A stretch of DNA of 64,000 nt, from contig NZ_CP096255.1 in NCBI RefSeq assembly GCF_011516635.5, positions 310,001 through 374,000 on the forward strand. Direction: 5' to 3'. The stretch comes from Bradyrhizobium barranii subsp. apii. Its GTDB lineage: Bacteria > Pseudomonadota > Alphaproteobacteria > Rhizobiales > Xanthobacteraceae. The notes under the pieces were generated by a model. The model was not told the DNA's origin. It saw nothing but the letters and a program-made list of their open reading frames with translations, and ran no database searches. Both the position numbers and the translations under genes were made by a program. This document shows, in pieces, positions 35,661 through 44,018 of this stretch (its first letter is position 1; each line of letters starts with the position of its first letter).

Positions 35661-36461
35661 TTGATCAGACATCCGGACATTCGATTCGCTGCCACCATCG
35701 CTGCGCGAAGCGCGCGTATGGCCGGTGTGCTTCTCGTCACCGCCGCGATGGTGACCGCGGCGTCGTTCGCGCAGACCGTGCCTGTGCCGAAGCCCGCGCC
35801 GAAGGGCCGCGATGGCGGAGGCCCCGCTGTCACCGGCGCGACCCAGACGCCGCCGAACCCGGTCATCCCGGATCCGCGCCGCAACGTGCCGACCAGCATC
35901 TTCCAGACCTTCGACGCCAACCAGAAGGCGCAGGCGGCCAAGGTCAGCGCCTATCTGTCCTCGCTGTCGACGCTGGTTGGAAATTTCGTCCAGGTCGGCC
36001 CCGACGGCAGCAAGACGCAGGGCGACTTCTACATCCAGAAGCCCGGCAAGGTGCGCTTCGAATATGACGCGCCGAGCCCGATCGACATCGTCGCCGACGG
36101 ATCCTCGCTGGTGGTGCGCGACCGCAAGCTCGCGACCCAGGACGTCTATCCGCTGTCGCAGACGCCGCTGCGCTTCCTGCTGTCCGATCGCATCGACCTG
36201 ATGAAGGACACCAACGTCGTCAACGTCTCGGCCGACGACGTCTTCGTCAGCGTCACCATCGAGGAGAAGCAGGCGCTGGTCGGCACCAGCCGCCTCCTGC
36301 TGATGTTCGGCGCCAAGGACGGCCAGTTGAAGCAGTGGACCGTCACCGACCCGCAGGGCTACGACACCACGATCGCGGTCTACAATCTCGATGCGGGCAA
36401 GAAGCTCGATCCTGCCATGTTCAAGATCGATTTCACCAATTACGGCCCATCGCCGGGTTGA
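35661..36461 (+). CDS. LolA-family outer-membrane lipoprotein carrier-like protein
   Basis: This 266-residue exported protein has an N-terminal signal segment (MAGVLLVTAAMVTAASFAQT). A LolA-type beta domain follows: YLSSLSTLVGNFVQVGPDGSKTQGDFYI, QKPGKVRFEYDAPSPIDIVADGSSLVV, PLRFLLSDRIDL, and GQLKQWTVTDPQGYDTTIAVYNL. LolA ferries lipoproteins across the periplasm. The start is TTG 35661, and ATG 35718 (MAGVLLV) is an alternative. It lies 93 bp after the restored ftsK end. Assignment to the family is firm, and to LolA itself fairly so. Confidence 0.85.
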   Translation: MIRHPDIRFAATIAARSARMAGVLLVTAAMVTAASFAQTVPVPKPAPKGRDGGGPAVTGATQTPPNPVIPDPRRNVPTSIFQTFDANQKAQAAKVSAYLSSLSTLVGNFVQVGPDGSKTQGDFYIQKPGKVRFEYDAPSPIDIVADGSSLVVRDRKLATQDVYPLSQTPLRFLLSDRIDLMKDTNVVNVSADDVFVSVTIEEKQALVGTSRLLLMFGAKDGQLKQWTVTDPQGYDTTIAVYNLDAGKKLDPAMFKIDFTNYGPSPG

Positions 36462-36472
36462 AAGCTCTACTG

Positions 36473-36563
36473 CCGTAGGGTGGGCAAAGGCGCATTAGCG
36501 CCGTGCCCACCATCTCTCCTTGCGGCAGGCATGGTGGGCACGCTTCGCTTTGCCCACCCTACG
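36473..36563. repeat. Dispersed palindromic repeat, CGTAGGGTGGGCAAAG family
   Basis: CCGTAGGGTGGGCAAAGGCG at the left is answered by CGCTTTGCCCACCCTACG at the right. A partial further arm follows to about 36640. A related copy is at 49451-49534. Confidence 0.85.
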
Positions 36564-36662
36564 AGGGCTTGCTACGAACCTTGCACCCATCCCCGAAAAG
36601 ACGTGGGCACGGCGCTTTGCGCCTTTGCCCGCCCTACGAGAGCTTGCTAAGACGCATCCCTC

Positions 36663-37478
36663 ATGCGTCTTTCCCTGACAACCTGGAACATCAACTCGGT
36701 GCGGCTGCGCATCGACCTGGTCGCGAAGTTTCTCAAGAGCGCGCGGCCGGACGTGCTGTGCCTCCAGGAGACCAAGTGCATCGACGATGCCTTTCCGCTG
36801 AAGCGCTTCAAGCGGCTCGGCTATGAGCATGTCGCGCTGAACGGGCAGAAGGGCTATCACGGCGTCGCCATCGTCTCGAAGATTCCGTTCGAATCGAAAG
36901 ACATCCGCACCTTCTGCGACAAGGTGGATTCGCGCCACATCTCGGTCTCGTTCGGCGAGAAGGCCAGCATCGCAAAGCCGCTGGTGCTGCATAACTTCTA
37001 CGTGCCCGCCGGCGGCGACATTCCCGATCCCGCGCTGAACGAGAAATTCGACCACAAGCTTCGCTTCCTCGACGAAATGAAGGCCTGCGAGCCGCTGCAT
37101 CCGCGCGGGGAGGATCGCCACATCCTGGTCGGCGATCTCAACGTCGCGCCGCACGAGAACGATGTCTGGTCGCACAAGCAGCTTCTGAAAGTGGTTTCGC
37201 ATACACCTGTGGAGACCGAGAAGCTGCAAGCCGCGCTGGCAGCCGGTGAGTGGGTCGACGTCGCGCGCGAGCGTTTTCCGATGTCGGAGAAGGTCTATAC
37301 GTGGTGGAGCTATCGCTCCGCCGACTGGACCGTCGGTGATCGCGGCCGCAGGCTCGACCACATCTGGGTCTCGCGCGCATTGAAGGACGCGGTCAGCGAT
37401 TTCAAGATCCTGCGCGACGCGCGGAGCTGGGAGCGCCCGTCGGACCACGTGCCGGTGACGGTGACGCTGGAGGTTTGA
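36663..37478 (+). CDS. xth: Exodeoxyribonuclease III (Xth)
   Basis: A 271-residue EEP-fold AP endonuclease / 3'-5' exonuclease for base-excision repair. Motifs are LTTWNINSVRLRI at the start, VLCLQETKCID with the catalytic Glu, GDLNVAPHENDVW with the metal/catalytic residues, RRLDHIWVS, and the C-terminal SDHVPVTVTL histidine. Complete at normal length. Confidence 0.94.
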   Translation: MRLSLTTWNINSVRLRIDLVAKFLKSARPDVLCLQETKCIDDAFPLKRFKRLGYEHVALNGQKGYHGVAIVSKIPFESKDIRTFCDKVDSRHISVSFGEKASIAKPLVLHNFYVPAGGDIPDPALNEKFDHKLRFLDEMKACEPLHPRGEDRHILVGDLNVAPHENDVWSHKQLLKVVSHTPVETEKLQAALAAGEWVDVARERFPMSEKVYTWWSYRSADWTVGDRGRRLDHIWVSRALKDAVSDFKILRDARSWERPSDHVPVTVTLEV

Positions 37479-37492
37479 CGGCGCCGTCCGGG

Positions 37493-37939
37493 CTACGACG
37501 ACGTCAGCTTCGCGCCCGCCATCAGGATATCGCTCGCGATCTGGCTGGAGCGGACCGCGAATTCGTCACGCAGGCGCACCGCAGCCGCGGGGTCACTCTC
37601 GAGCACGCGTTGAAACAAGCTGCGCGCGACGCGGATGACGGAGGCGGGCTCCAGCGCGACCGCGCTCGACGGCCGCTTCATCGGCACCACCAGCGCGAGC
37701 TCGCCGATCAGCGCGCCGGGACCTGCGATCATCTCCGCGCCGGCGCCGTCGTCGACCCGAAAGGCGCCGCGTTGAACCACGTATCCGGCATCGGCTTCGT
37801 CGCCGAGATTGAACAGGACGTCGCCGCGAACGAAATTACGCTGCTCGGAGCCGATCGCCAGCATGCGCAACGACGCGTCTCCCAACAAGCGCAGTGTCGG
37901 GACACGCTCGAGAAGCGCTACGTCGTCGTCGATTGACAT
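37493..37939 (-). CDS. Cyclic-nucleotide-binding-domain protein
   Basis: The 148-residue protein consists of one cNMP-binding beta-roll (VRGDVLFNLGDEADAGYVVQRGAFRVD, GPGALIGELALVVPMKRPSSAVAL) followed by a short helical tail. It has no DNA-binding helix-turn-helix. The phosphate-binding cassette reads GELALVVPMKRPSSA, close to the RSA type. It may sense cAMP or act as a degenerate sensor. It lies 59 bp upstream in sequence of the response-regulator stop on the same strand, but a regulatory link is not shown. Confidence 0.82.
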   Translation of the reverse strand: MSIDDDVALLERVPTLRLLGDASLRMLAIGSEQRNFVRGDVLFNLGDEADAGYVVQRGAFRVDDGAGAEMIAGPGALIGELALVVPMKRPSSAVALEPASVIRVARSLFQRVLESDPAAAVRLRDEFAVRSSQIASDILMAGAKLTSS

Positions 37940-37998
37940 TCAGGTCCGGGGCTCAAAGGGCATGCGATCTAAAACGATTCGCACGCCCCTAAAGCGTA

Positions 37999-38685
37999 TC
38001 ACGGCACCAGCTTGTAGCCACCGGCTTCCGTGACCAGGATCTCCGGATTGGCGGCGTCCTTCTCGATCTTCTGGCGGAGGCGGTAGATGTGGGTTTCCAG
38101 CGTGTGGGTGGTGACGCCGGAATTATAGCCCCAGACCTCCTGGAGCAGGGTCTCGCGCGAGACCGGCATCTGGCCGGCCCGGTAGAGGAAGCGGAGGATG
38201 GCGGTTTCCTTCTCGGTGAGCCGGACCTTGCGGGCATTGGCCGCGGTCAGCATCTTCGAGCCCGGGCGGAAGGAGTAGGGGCCGACCGAGAACACCGCGT
38301 CCTCGCTCGCCTCGTGCTGGCGGAGCTGGGCGCGGATGCGGGCCAGCAGCACGGCGAAACGGAAGGGTTTTGCGACGTAGTCGTTGGCGCCGGATTCCAG
38401 CCCCAAAATCGTGTCGGAATCGGTGTCATGCCCGGTGAGCATGATGATCGGGGCCTTGAAGCCGCCCTTGCGCAAGGAACGAACCACCTCGCGGCCATCG
38501 GTGTCGGGCAGGCCGACATCCATCAGGACGAGATCGGGGGCATTGGCCTTCGCGGCGCTCGCGCCCTTGGCCCCGGTATCGACGGCGGAGGCCTCAAATT
38601 CTTCGTGCAGCGATAATTGCTCCACCAACGTATCGCGCAGATCGGTATCGTCATCCACGATGAGGATCTTGCGGGCATTGGCCAT
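37999..38685 (-). CDS. OmpR/PhoB-type response regulator
   Basis: The 228-residue protein has a receiver domain (KILIVDDDTDLRDTL, phosphoacceptor D56 in LVLMDVGLPDTDG, IIMLTGHD, then the conserved lysine in YVAKPF). A C-terminal winged helix follows (LTEKETAILRFLYRAGQMPVSRETLL, TLETHIYRLRQKIE). No sensor kinase gene is adjacent, so it is an orphan whose partner is elsewhere. The start at ATG 38685 is supported by MANARKILIVDDD. Confidence 0.9.
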   Translation of the reverse strand: MANARKILIVDDDTDLRDTLVEQLSLHEEFEASAVDTGAKGASAAKANAPDLVLMDVGLPDTDGREVVRSLRKGGFKAPIIMLTGHDTDSDTILGLESGANDYVAKPFRFAVLLARIRAQLRQHEASEDAVFSVGPYSFRPGSKMLTAANARKVRLTEKETAILRFLYRAGQMPVSRETLLQEVWGYNSGVTTHTLETHIYRLRQKIEKDAANPEILVTEAGGYKLVP

Positions 38686-38865
38686 AGGGGGTCATCCTTT
38701 TGGAGTCCGGCTCGGCGCGCATGCATGCTGCACCCAGCCGCGAGGGAAAGTTAGGGGGGGCGCCGTTATTATTGTTGTTCGTGTTGAAGTAGTGGGCTGT
38801 TACCGATTCACAAGCCAGAAGCACTCTAACTCAAAATCTCAGGCCGTTTTGATGAATGTCCTGTA

Positions 38866-39459
38866 ATGAATTCGACATCGCACGTTCACATGAAAAACAA
38901 AGCGGATTCAGCTAGTTACCCAAAGAATCGAAGCTCCGGACCGCTTCGAGCGATCCGCGTTAAACCTGCTGCCGGGAATCCGCGCCGGGGCTGGCTGACG
39001 GCCGGCGCACTGATGATCCCGGTGGCGCTGGGGCGGGGCGGAATCCTGGCAAACAAGCGCGAGGGCGATGGCGGCACCCCGCGGGGCAGCTTCCGTCCCA
39101 GGCAATTGTGGTGGCGGGGCGACCGCCACAGCCGTCCGCGGACCTTTCTTCCGGCCCGGACCATCGGCGACACGGACGCCTGGTGCGAGGACGCCGGAGA
39201 TCGCCATTACAATCAGGCGATCCGGCTCGGACCGGAGCAGGGCGGTGACCGTCTCAAGCGTTCCGACCATCTCTATGACTTCATCATCGAAATCGACCAC
39301 AACACCAGACCGCGTATCGCCGGCCGCGGCAGTGCGGTGTTTTTGCATCTGGCGCGGGACAATTTCGGGCCGACCGCAGGCTGCGTCTCGATGACCAAAG
39401 CGGCGATGCTGCATTTGCTGCGGCAACTGGGACCAAGAACAAGAATCATCATCGGGTGA
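38866..39459 (+). CDS. L,D-transpeptidase (YkuD-like) family protein
   Basis: A 197-residue protein with a YkuD-type domain: LTAGALMIPVALGRGG, then NKREGDGGTPRGSF, and the catalytic segment FLHLARDNFGPTAGCVSM, with His and Cys in the order used by L,D-transpeptidases. These enzymes crosslink peptidoglycan or link it to outer-membrane proteins. No clear signal peptide is seen, and the N-terminal 30 residues are basic. ATG 38890 is another possible start. It is 6 bp upstream of the hydratase gene. Confidence 0.8.
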   Translation: MNSTSHVHMKNKADSASYPKNRSSGPLRAIRVKPAAGNPRRGWLTAGALMIPVALGRGGILANKREGDGGTPRGSFRPRQLWWRGDRHSRPRTFLPARTIGDTDAWCEDAGDRHYNQAIRLGPEQGGDRLKRSDHLYDFIIEIDHNTRPRIAGRGSAVFLHLARDNFGPTAGCVSMTKAAMLHLLRQLGPRTRIIIG

Positions 39460-39465
39460 GGGCAC

Positions 39466-40251
39466 ATGCTCGACAAGGATCAGATCGCCGCCGCATCGCA
39501 GGTCCTGGTCAAACATTGGCGCGACGGCACCAAGTTTGACGCGCTGGAGCCGCGGTTGCGGCCGCAGAGCCGCGCCGATGGCTATGCCATCCAGGCTGTC
39601 CTCGAAAACCAAACGCTTGGAAAGCTGTTCGGTTGGAAGATCGCGGCGACAAGCGAGGCCGGACAGAAGCACATCAATGTCGCGGGCCCGCTGGCCGGCC
39701 GCATCATGAGCGACACCGTGATCGCCGACGGCGGCACGGCGTCGATGAAGGGCAACGAGATGCGCGTCGGCGAACCGGAATTCGCCTTCCGCATAGGCCG
39801 CGATTTGCCGCCGCGCGCGACGCCGTACAATGTCGACGACGTGCTCGCCGCCGTCGACACCTTGCATCCAGCGATCGAGATTCCCGACTCGCGCTTTGGC
39901 GATTTCGCCAGCGCCGGCGAGGCGCAGCTGATCGCCGACAATGCCTGGGCGCATCTGTTCGTGCTGGGCGCAGCGACGACTGCGAACTGGCGCGCCATGG
40001 ATCTCGTCGAGGAGCGGCCGCAGATCACGCTGCGCGGCCAGCGCTATCTCGGCCACGGCAAGAATGTGCTCGGCGATCCCCGTGTTGCCTTGGCCTGGCT
40101 TGCCAACGAGCTGCGCGGGCTCGGCATCACCTTGCGGGCAGGGGAGGTGGTGACGACGGGCACGTGCCATCCGCCGCTGCCGATCCAGGCCGGCGATCAT
40201 TTCGCGGTGGATTTTGGTGTGCTGGGGCAGGTGTCGGTGGGGTTTGCGTAA
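39466..40251 (+). CDS. 2-keto-4-pentenoate hydratase (MhpD) family protein
   Basis: This 261-residue protein belongs to the fumarylacetoacetase-related hydratase group. Visible sequences are DGYAIQAVLENQ, GWKIAATSEAGQKHI, MRVGEPEFAFRIGRDLPPR with metal-binding acidic residues, and HPAIEIPDSRFGDF. The C-terminal GEVVTTGTCHPPLPIQAGDHFAVDFG is typical. Members hydrate 2-oxo-4-enoates in aromatic or amino-acid breakdown. The actual substrate is not evident from the neighbours, which are unrelated. Confidence 0.87.
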   Translation: MLDKDQIAAASQVLVKHWRDGTKFDALEPRLRPQSRADGYAIQAVLENQTLGKLFGWKIAATSEAGQKHINVAGPLAGRIMSDTVIADGGTASMKGNEMRVGEPEFAFRIGRDLPPRATPYNVDDVLAAVDTLHPAIEIPDSRFGDFASAGEAQLIADNAWAHLFVLGAATTANWRAMDLVEERPQITLRGQRYLGHGKNVLGDPRVALAWLANELRGLGITLRAGEVVTTGTCHPPLPIQAGDHFAVDFGVLGQVSVGFA

Positions 40252-40281
40252 CCACCGCCGTCGTTGCGAGCGCTGCCGGCG

Positions 40282-40971
40282 TCACCGGTGCCCGAAGATC
40301 GCGCTCCCAACGCGCACATGGGTGGCGCCGAGCATGATCGCGGTGGCGAAATCCGCGCTCATGCCCATCGAGAGATTCTTCAATCCATTGCGCGCTGCGA
40401 TCTTGGCGGTCAGCGCGAAATGCGCCGCCGGCGGCTCGTCGACCGGCGGGATGCACATCAGGCCGGAGATCGTCAGCCCATAGCTGTCGCGGCAGCTCGC
40501 GATGAAGGCATCGGCCTCGCCGGGAGCGATGCCGGCCTTCTGCGGCTCCTCGCCGATGTTGATCTGGACGAACAGCTCCGGGTGCCTGTTCTGGGATTCG
40601 ATTTCCTTGGCTAACGCCTGGCAAATGCTCGGGCGGTCGACCGAATGGATGGCATCGAACAGCGCCACCGCCTCCTTCGCCTTGTTGGACTGCAGCGGCC
40701 CGATCAGATGCAGCGCGATGCCGGAATAAGCGGACGTTAACGCCGGCCACTTGCCTTTGGCCTCCTGCACCCGATTTTCGCCGAATACGCGCTGTCCGGC
40801 GTCGATGACCGGGATAATTGCATCCGCGGCGAACGTCTTGGACACCGCGATCAGCGTCACGGAGGCGCGATCGCGCCGCGCTTCCTTGCAGGCGCGGACA
40901 ATTTCGGCTTCGACCGCGGCGAGCGCGTTTGGTGAATGGCCGGTTACCGGCGCGGCGTTGGTTTCGGTCAT
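40282..40971 (-). CDS. yggS: PLP homeostasis protein YggS/PLPBP
   Basis: A 229-residue fold-type III PLP-binding protein: LIAVSKTFAADAI with PLP lysine K45, VFGENRVQEAKGKW, LHLIGPLQSNKAKEA, ISGLMCIPP and the C-terminal LSMGMSADFATAIMLGATHVRVGSAIFG. It keeps the PLP supply and amino-acid balance and has no known catalytic turnover. It is on the opposite strand to its neighbours and transcribed alone. The start at ATG 40971 is conventional. Confidence 0.92.
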   Translation of the reverse strand: MTETNAAPVTGHSPNALAAVEAEIVRACKEARRDRASVTLIAVSKTFAADAIIPVIDAGQRVFGENRVQEAKGKWPALTSAYSGIALHLIGPLQSNKAKEAVALFDAIHSVDRPSICQALAKEIESQNRHPELFVQINIGEEPQKAGIAPGEADAFIASCRDSYGLTISGLMCIPPVDEPPAAHFALTAKIAARNGLKNLSMGMSADFATAIMLGATHVRVGSAIFGHR

Positions 40972-41062
40972 GACGTCGGTTCGGACTGGATTGTTGCGGA
41001 GCTAGTTCTAATTTTACCGAGTTCAAGAAAGAGTTTTTGAACCCTTCGCTTTACCTTGGCCG

Positions 41063-42784
41063 ATGGGGTGGGCAGCGAAGATGGCAAACGTCAGTTTCAA
41101 CCGCAAACGAGTGAAACTCAAGCAGGTTCTCGGAATCCGGGCACGGCTTGCGTTGCTCGCGGTGATTCTGGTGACGCCCTTGATGTTCGAGCGCATCCGT
41201 TCGCTCGAAGATACGCGCGCGCGTCAGATCGCGCAGGCCGCGACCGAATTCACCACCATTGCAAGACACAGCGCCGATGCGCAGCGCGAAGTGATCTCGT
41301 CGGTCGAAACCATCCTGAAATCTGAAGCCTTCATCCGCGCCTCCGCCGGCGGCATCAGCAAGAGCTGCGACGTGCTGCGCGCGAGCCTGCCGTCGAACCT
41401 TCCCTGGATCCGCACGCTGTTGATCGCCGGCCAGGACGGACGCATCCAGTGCGCCACCAACAACATGTATGTCGGCCTCGACCTCAGCGACCGGCCATAC
41501 TTCCAGCAGGCGCAGGAAACCGGCCGCTTCGTGCTGAGCGACTTCATCCTGTCGCGGCCCGTGCCGTCGCCGACCGTCATGGCGGTTTATCCGGTGTCGG
41601 CCTTCAGCGGTGTCGCGGATGCCGTCGTGCTCGCCACCGTGAACCTCGACTGGATGTCGAAGGTCATGAGCAATCTCGGCGGCCGTCCCGGGATCACTGC
41701 CGTGCTGGTCGACAGCGCCGGCACCGTGCTCGCCGCGCCGGCTGACCAGCACAGCGCGATCGGCCGTCCGCTCGACAACATGCCGCTGATGTCGGCGATC
41801 GCCGACAGGGCGCTGCGTTCGGACCAGGACGAGGGCTCACTCTCTTTCCTCGCCGCTGACGGCTCCCGCCGCGCGGTGAGCTATATCCGCATCGCCGGCA
41901 CCAATGCCCGCCTGATCGCCAGCATCGACGAGGACAAGGTGTCCGCGGCGGTCAGCCGCGACATCCGCACCGCCTATCTCCAGCTCGCGTTCGTCGTCCT
42001 GTTCGTCCTGCTCGGCGCGCTGATCGCCGCCGAGAAGCTCGTGATCAAGCCGATCGAGATGCTGGCCGACATGGCCAAGCGCCTCGGCGAGGGCGACCTC
42101 TCGGCCCGCGCCGCGCGCAACCGGCTGCCGGCCGAGTTCGTGCCGCTGGCCCGCGCCTTCAACGCGATGGCCGCGCAGCTCAGCCAGCGCGAGCGCGAGC
42201 TGATCGCGAGCAACGACCGCCTGACCGTGATGGCCTCGATCGACATGCTGTCGGGGCTGGCCAATCGCCGCGGCTTCCAGAGCCGGCTCGACTTCGAATG
42301 GATGCGCGCGCAGCAATATGACAGCGAGCTTGCGCTGCTGATGATCGACGTCGATCACTTCAAGCTGTTCAACGACACCTATGGCCATCTCGAAGGCGAT
42401 TCCTGCCTGACCCGGCTCGGCGAATCCTTGTCCGGCATCGCCGCCGACACGATGGGCTTTGCGGCCCGCTATGGCGGCGAGGAATTCTGCCTGCTGCTGC
42501 CGAACACCGACGTGAACCGCGCCGTCGAGATCGGCGAGCAGGTGCGCGCGGCCGTGCTGAAGCTGTGCCTGCCGCACATCACCTCCGCCCACATGATCGT
42601 CACCGTCTCGATCGGCGTTGCCGCAACGAAGCCGAACGAGACGCTGCGCCCCGGCGATCTCATCGAAGCCGCCGACGCCGCGCTCTACGCCGCAAAACAC
42701 CGCGGTCGCAACAATGTCATGGAGCACGGCATCCAGGTGATCGAGAACAGCGCGGCCGCCATGATGCTGGCGGCGAGCGCCTAA
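41063..42784 (+). CDS. Membrane diguanylate cyclase with periplasmic Cache-type sensor and HAMP
   Basis: The 573-residue protein has a first membrane helix (LALLAVILVTPLMF, about 28-41). A periplasmic Cache-like sensor region follows (about 45-295, with ATNNMYVGLDLSDRPYFQQA). Next come a second membrane helix (LQLAFVVLFVLLGALIAAE, about 306-324), a HAMP segment (KPIEMLADMAKRLGEGDLSAR) and a GGDEF domain with the intact active site RYGGEEF. The inhibitory RxxD site is absent. It makes c-di-GMP from GTP in response to a periplasmic signal. Its stop codon overlaps that of the next GGDEF gene by 3 bases, tail to tail. Confidence 0.92.
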   Translation: MGWAAKMANVSFNRKRVKLKQVLGIRARLALLAVILVTPLMFERIRSLEDTRARQIAQAATEFTTIARHSADAQREVISSVETILKSEAFIRASAGGISKSCDVLRASLPSNLPWIRTLLIAGQDGRIQCATNNMYVGLDLSDRPYFQQAQETGRFVLSDFILSRPVPSPTVMAVYPVSAFSGVADAVVLATVNLDWMSKVMSNLGGRPGITAVLVDSAGTVLAAPADQHSAIGRPLDNMPLMSAIADRALRSDQDEGSLSFLAADGSRRAVSYIRIAGTNARLIASIDEDKVSAAVSRDIRTAYLQLAFVVLFVLLGALIAAEKLVIKPIEMLADMAKRLGEGDLSARAARNRLPAEFVPLARAFNAMAAQLSQRERELIASNDRLTVMASIDMLSGLANRRGFQSRLDFEWMRAQQYDSELALLMIDVDHFKLFNDTYGHLEGDSCLTRLGESLSGIAADTMGFAARYGGEEFCLLLPNTDVNRAVEIGEQVRAAVLKLCLPHITSAHMIVTVSIGVAATKPNETLRPGDLIEAADAALYAAKHRGRNNVMEHGIQVIENSAAAMMLAASA

Positions 42785-43827
42785 CCTGCAGCCGCGGCGC
42801 GATCGAGCTCGACCTCCGTCACCACGCGATTGCGGCCGCCGCCCTTGGCGAGATAGAGCGCGCGGTCGCAGCGCTCGATGAGATCGGTGATCGCCTCGCC
42901 GGTCCGGTACTGCGCCACGCCGATCGACACGCTGATGCCGGGCAGGGTCTCCCCGGTCGAACGGCGCGTGATCGTGCATTCGGCGATCGCGCGCCTGATG
43001 CGCTCGGCGATCTCGGCGCAAGTGGCGAGATCGGCATCCGGCAGCACGGCAATCAGCTCCTCGCCGCCATAGCGGGCCGACAGATCCTGCTCGCGAACTT
43101 TTTCGCGCAACACTTTCGCAATCAGGCGCAGCACCTGGTCGCCGACGCCATGGCCGAAATTGTCGTTGAAGGTCTTGAAGTGGTCGATGTCGAGCATCAG
43201 CACGCCGAGCGGCTCGCCCCAATCCGCGGTCGTCTGTGCCTTGCGCAGGAATTCATCGAGCGCCCGCCGGTTTGCCAGCCCCGTCAGCGTATCGGTCCGG
43301 GCGCGCTCTTCGGACTTGGAGAGCGAGTCGCGGATCACGTCGAGCTCGCGGGTCTTTTCCGCAAAGCCGGCCTCGAGCCGGGTCGCCCTCGTGGCGGCCC
43401 GCGCCAGCTCATCCATGAGCTGGGCGACCAGCGCCTTCGGATCGACACCAGCCCTGCCCTGATCGGCGACCTCGCTGATCGCCTGCATCTGGGAACGATT
43501 ATCGGCCATGGCCGTCGCCAGAAACTCCTTCGCCGCCCCCATGAGGGCATGCAGCCGATCGGACGTCTCGGAGGCGACGGCGCCCGCCCGGGGCGCGACA
43601 TAGGTCTCGAACAGATCCTGGTTGGTCCTGGCGTCGAAGGGACGATTGTGGTCGATCAGGAGATCGATGGCATTGCGCAGGTCGTCATGGCTGCCTGCGA
43701 AATAGTGGAACCAGACGGCAAAATTGGTCGGTGTCGGCGGAATCCGCTGCTCGGCCATGCTCCGCACCGCCCGTCCGGCGACGGACGCGGCATAGTCGTA
43801 ATCGAGATCGTCGAAGCCTGATTCCAT
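42781..43827 (-). CDS. Soluble diguanylate cyclase (GGDEF)
   Basis: This protein of about 348 residues has an N-terminal helical region (IPPTPTNFAVWFHYFAGSHDDL, a module seen in several alphaproteobacterial diguanylate cyclases) and a coiled coil (about 150-190). The C-terminal GGDEF domain has active site RYGGEEL and, five residues before it, REQD, the product-inhibition I-site. It should be an active, feedback-controlled c-di-GMP synthase with no membrane segment. I prefer ATG 43827 (MESGFDDLDY) to ATG 43863. It converges tail to tail with the membrane cyclase gene. Confidence 0.9.
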   Translation of the reverse strand: MESGFDDLDYDYAASVAGRAVRSMAEQRIPPTPTNFAVWFHYFAGSHDDLRNAIDLLIDHNRPFDARTNQDLFETYVAPRAGAVASETSDRLHALMGAAKEFLATAMADNRSQMQAISEVADQGRAGVDPKALVAQLMDELARAATRATRLEAGFAEKTRELDVIRDSLSKSEERARTDTLTGLANRRALDEFLRKAQTTADWGEPLGVLMLDIDHFKTFNDNFGHGVGDQVLRLIAKVLREKVREQDLSARYGGEELIAVLPDADLATCAEIAERIRRAIAECTITRRSTGETLPGISVSIGVAQYRTGEAITDLIERCDRALYLAKGGGRNRVVTEVELDRAAAAG

Positions 43828-44018
43828 CGCCTGGCGGGGTGCTGTCGGGGGCCAACCTCGCACCGCCCCCTTAATCCGATCCCAATGGGCCGTCCGTACT
43901 TTAGCGGAGCAGCCTTGCGGGGGGCCGCCGCCAGCGGCAACCCATTGACCCCCTAAGGACTTCTATGGCCTAGTCCGCCGTCTTTAGACGGCCGAATCCA
44001 CGAAAACCCAACGATTCC

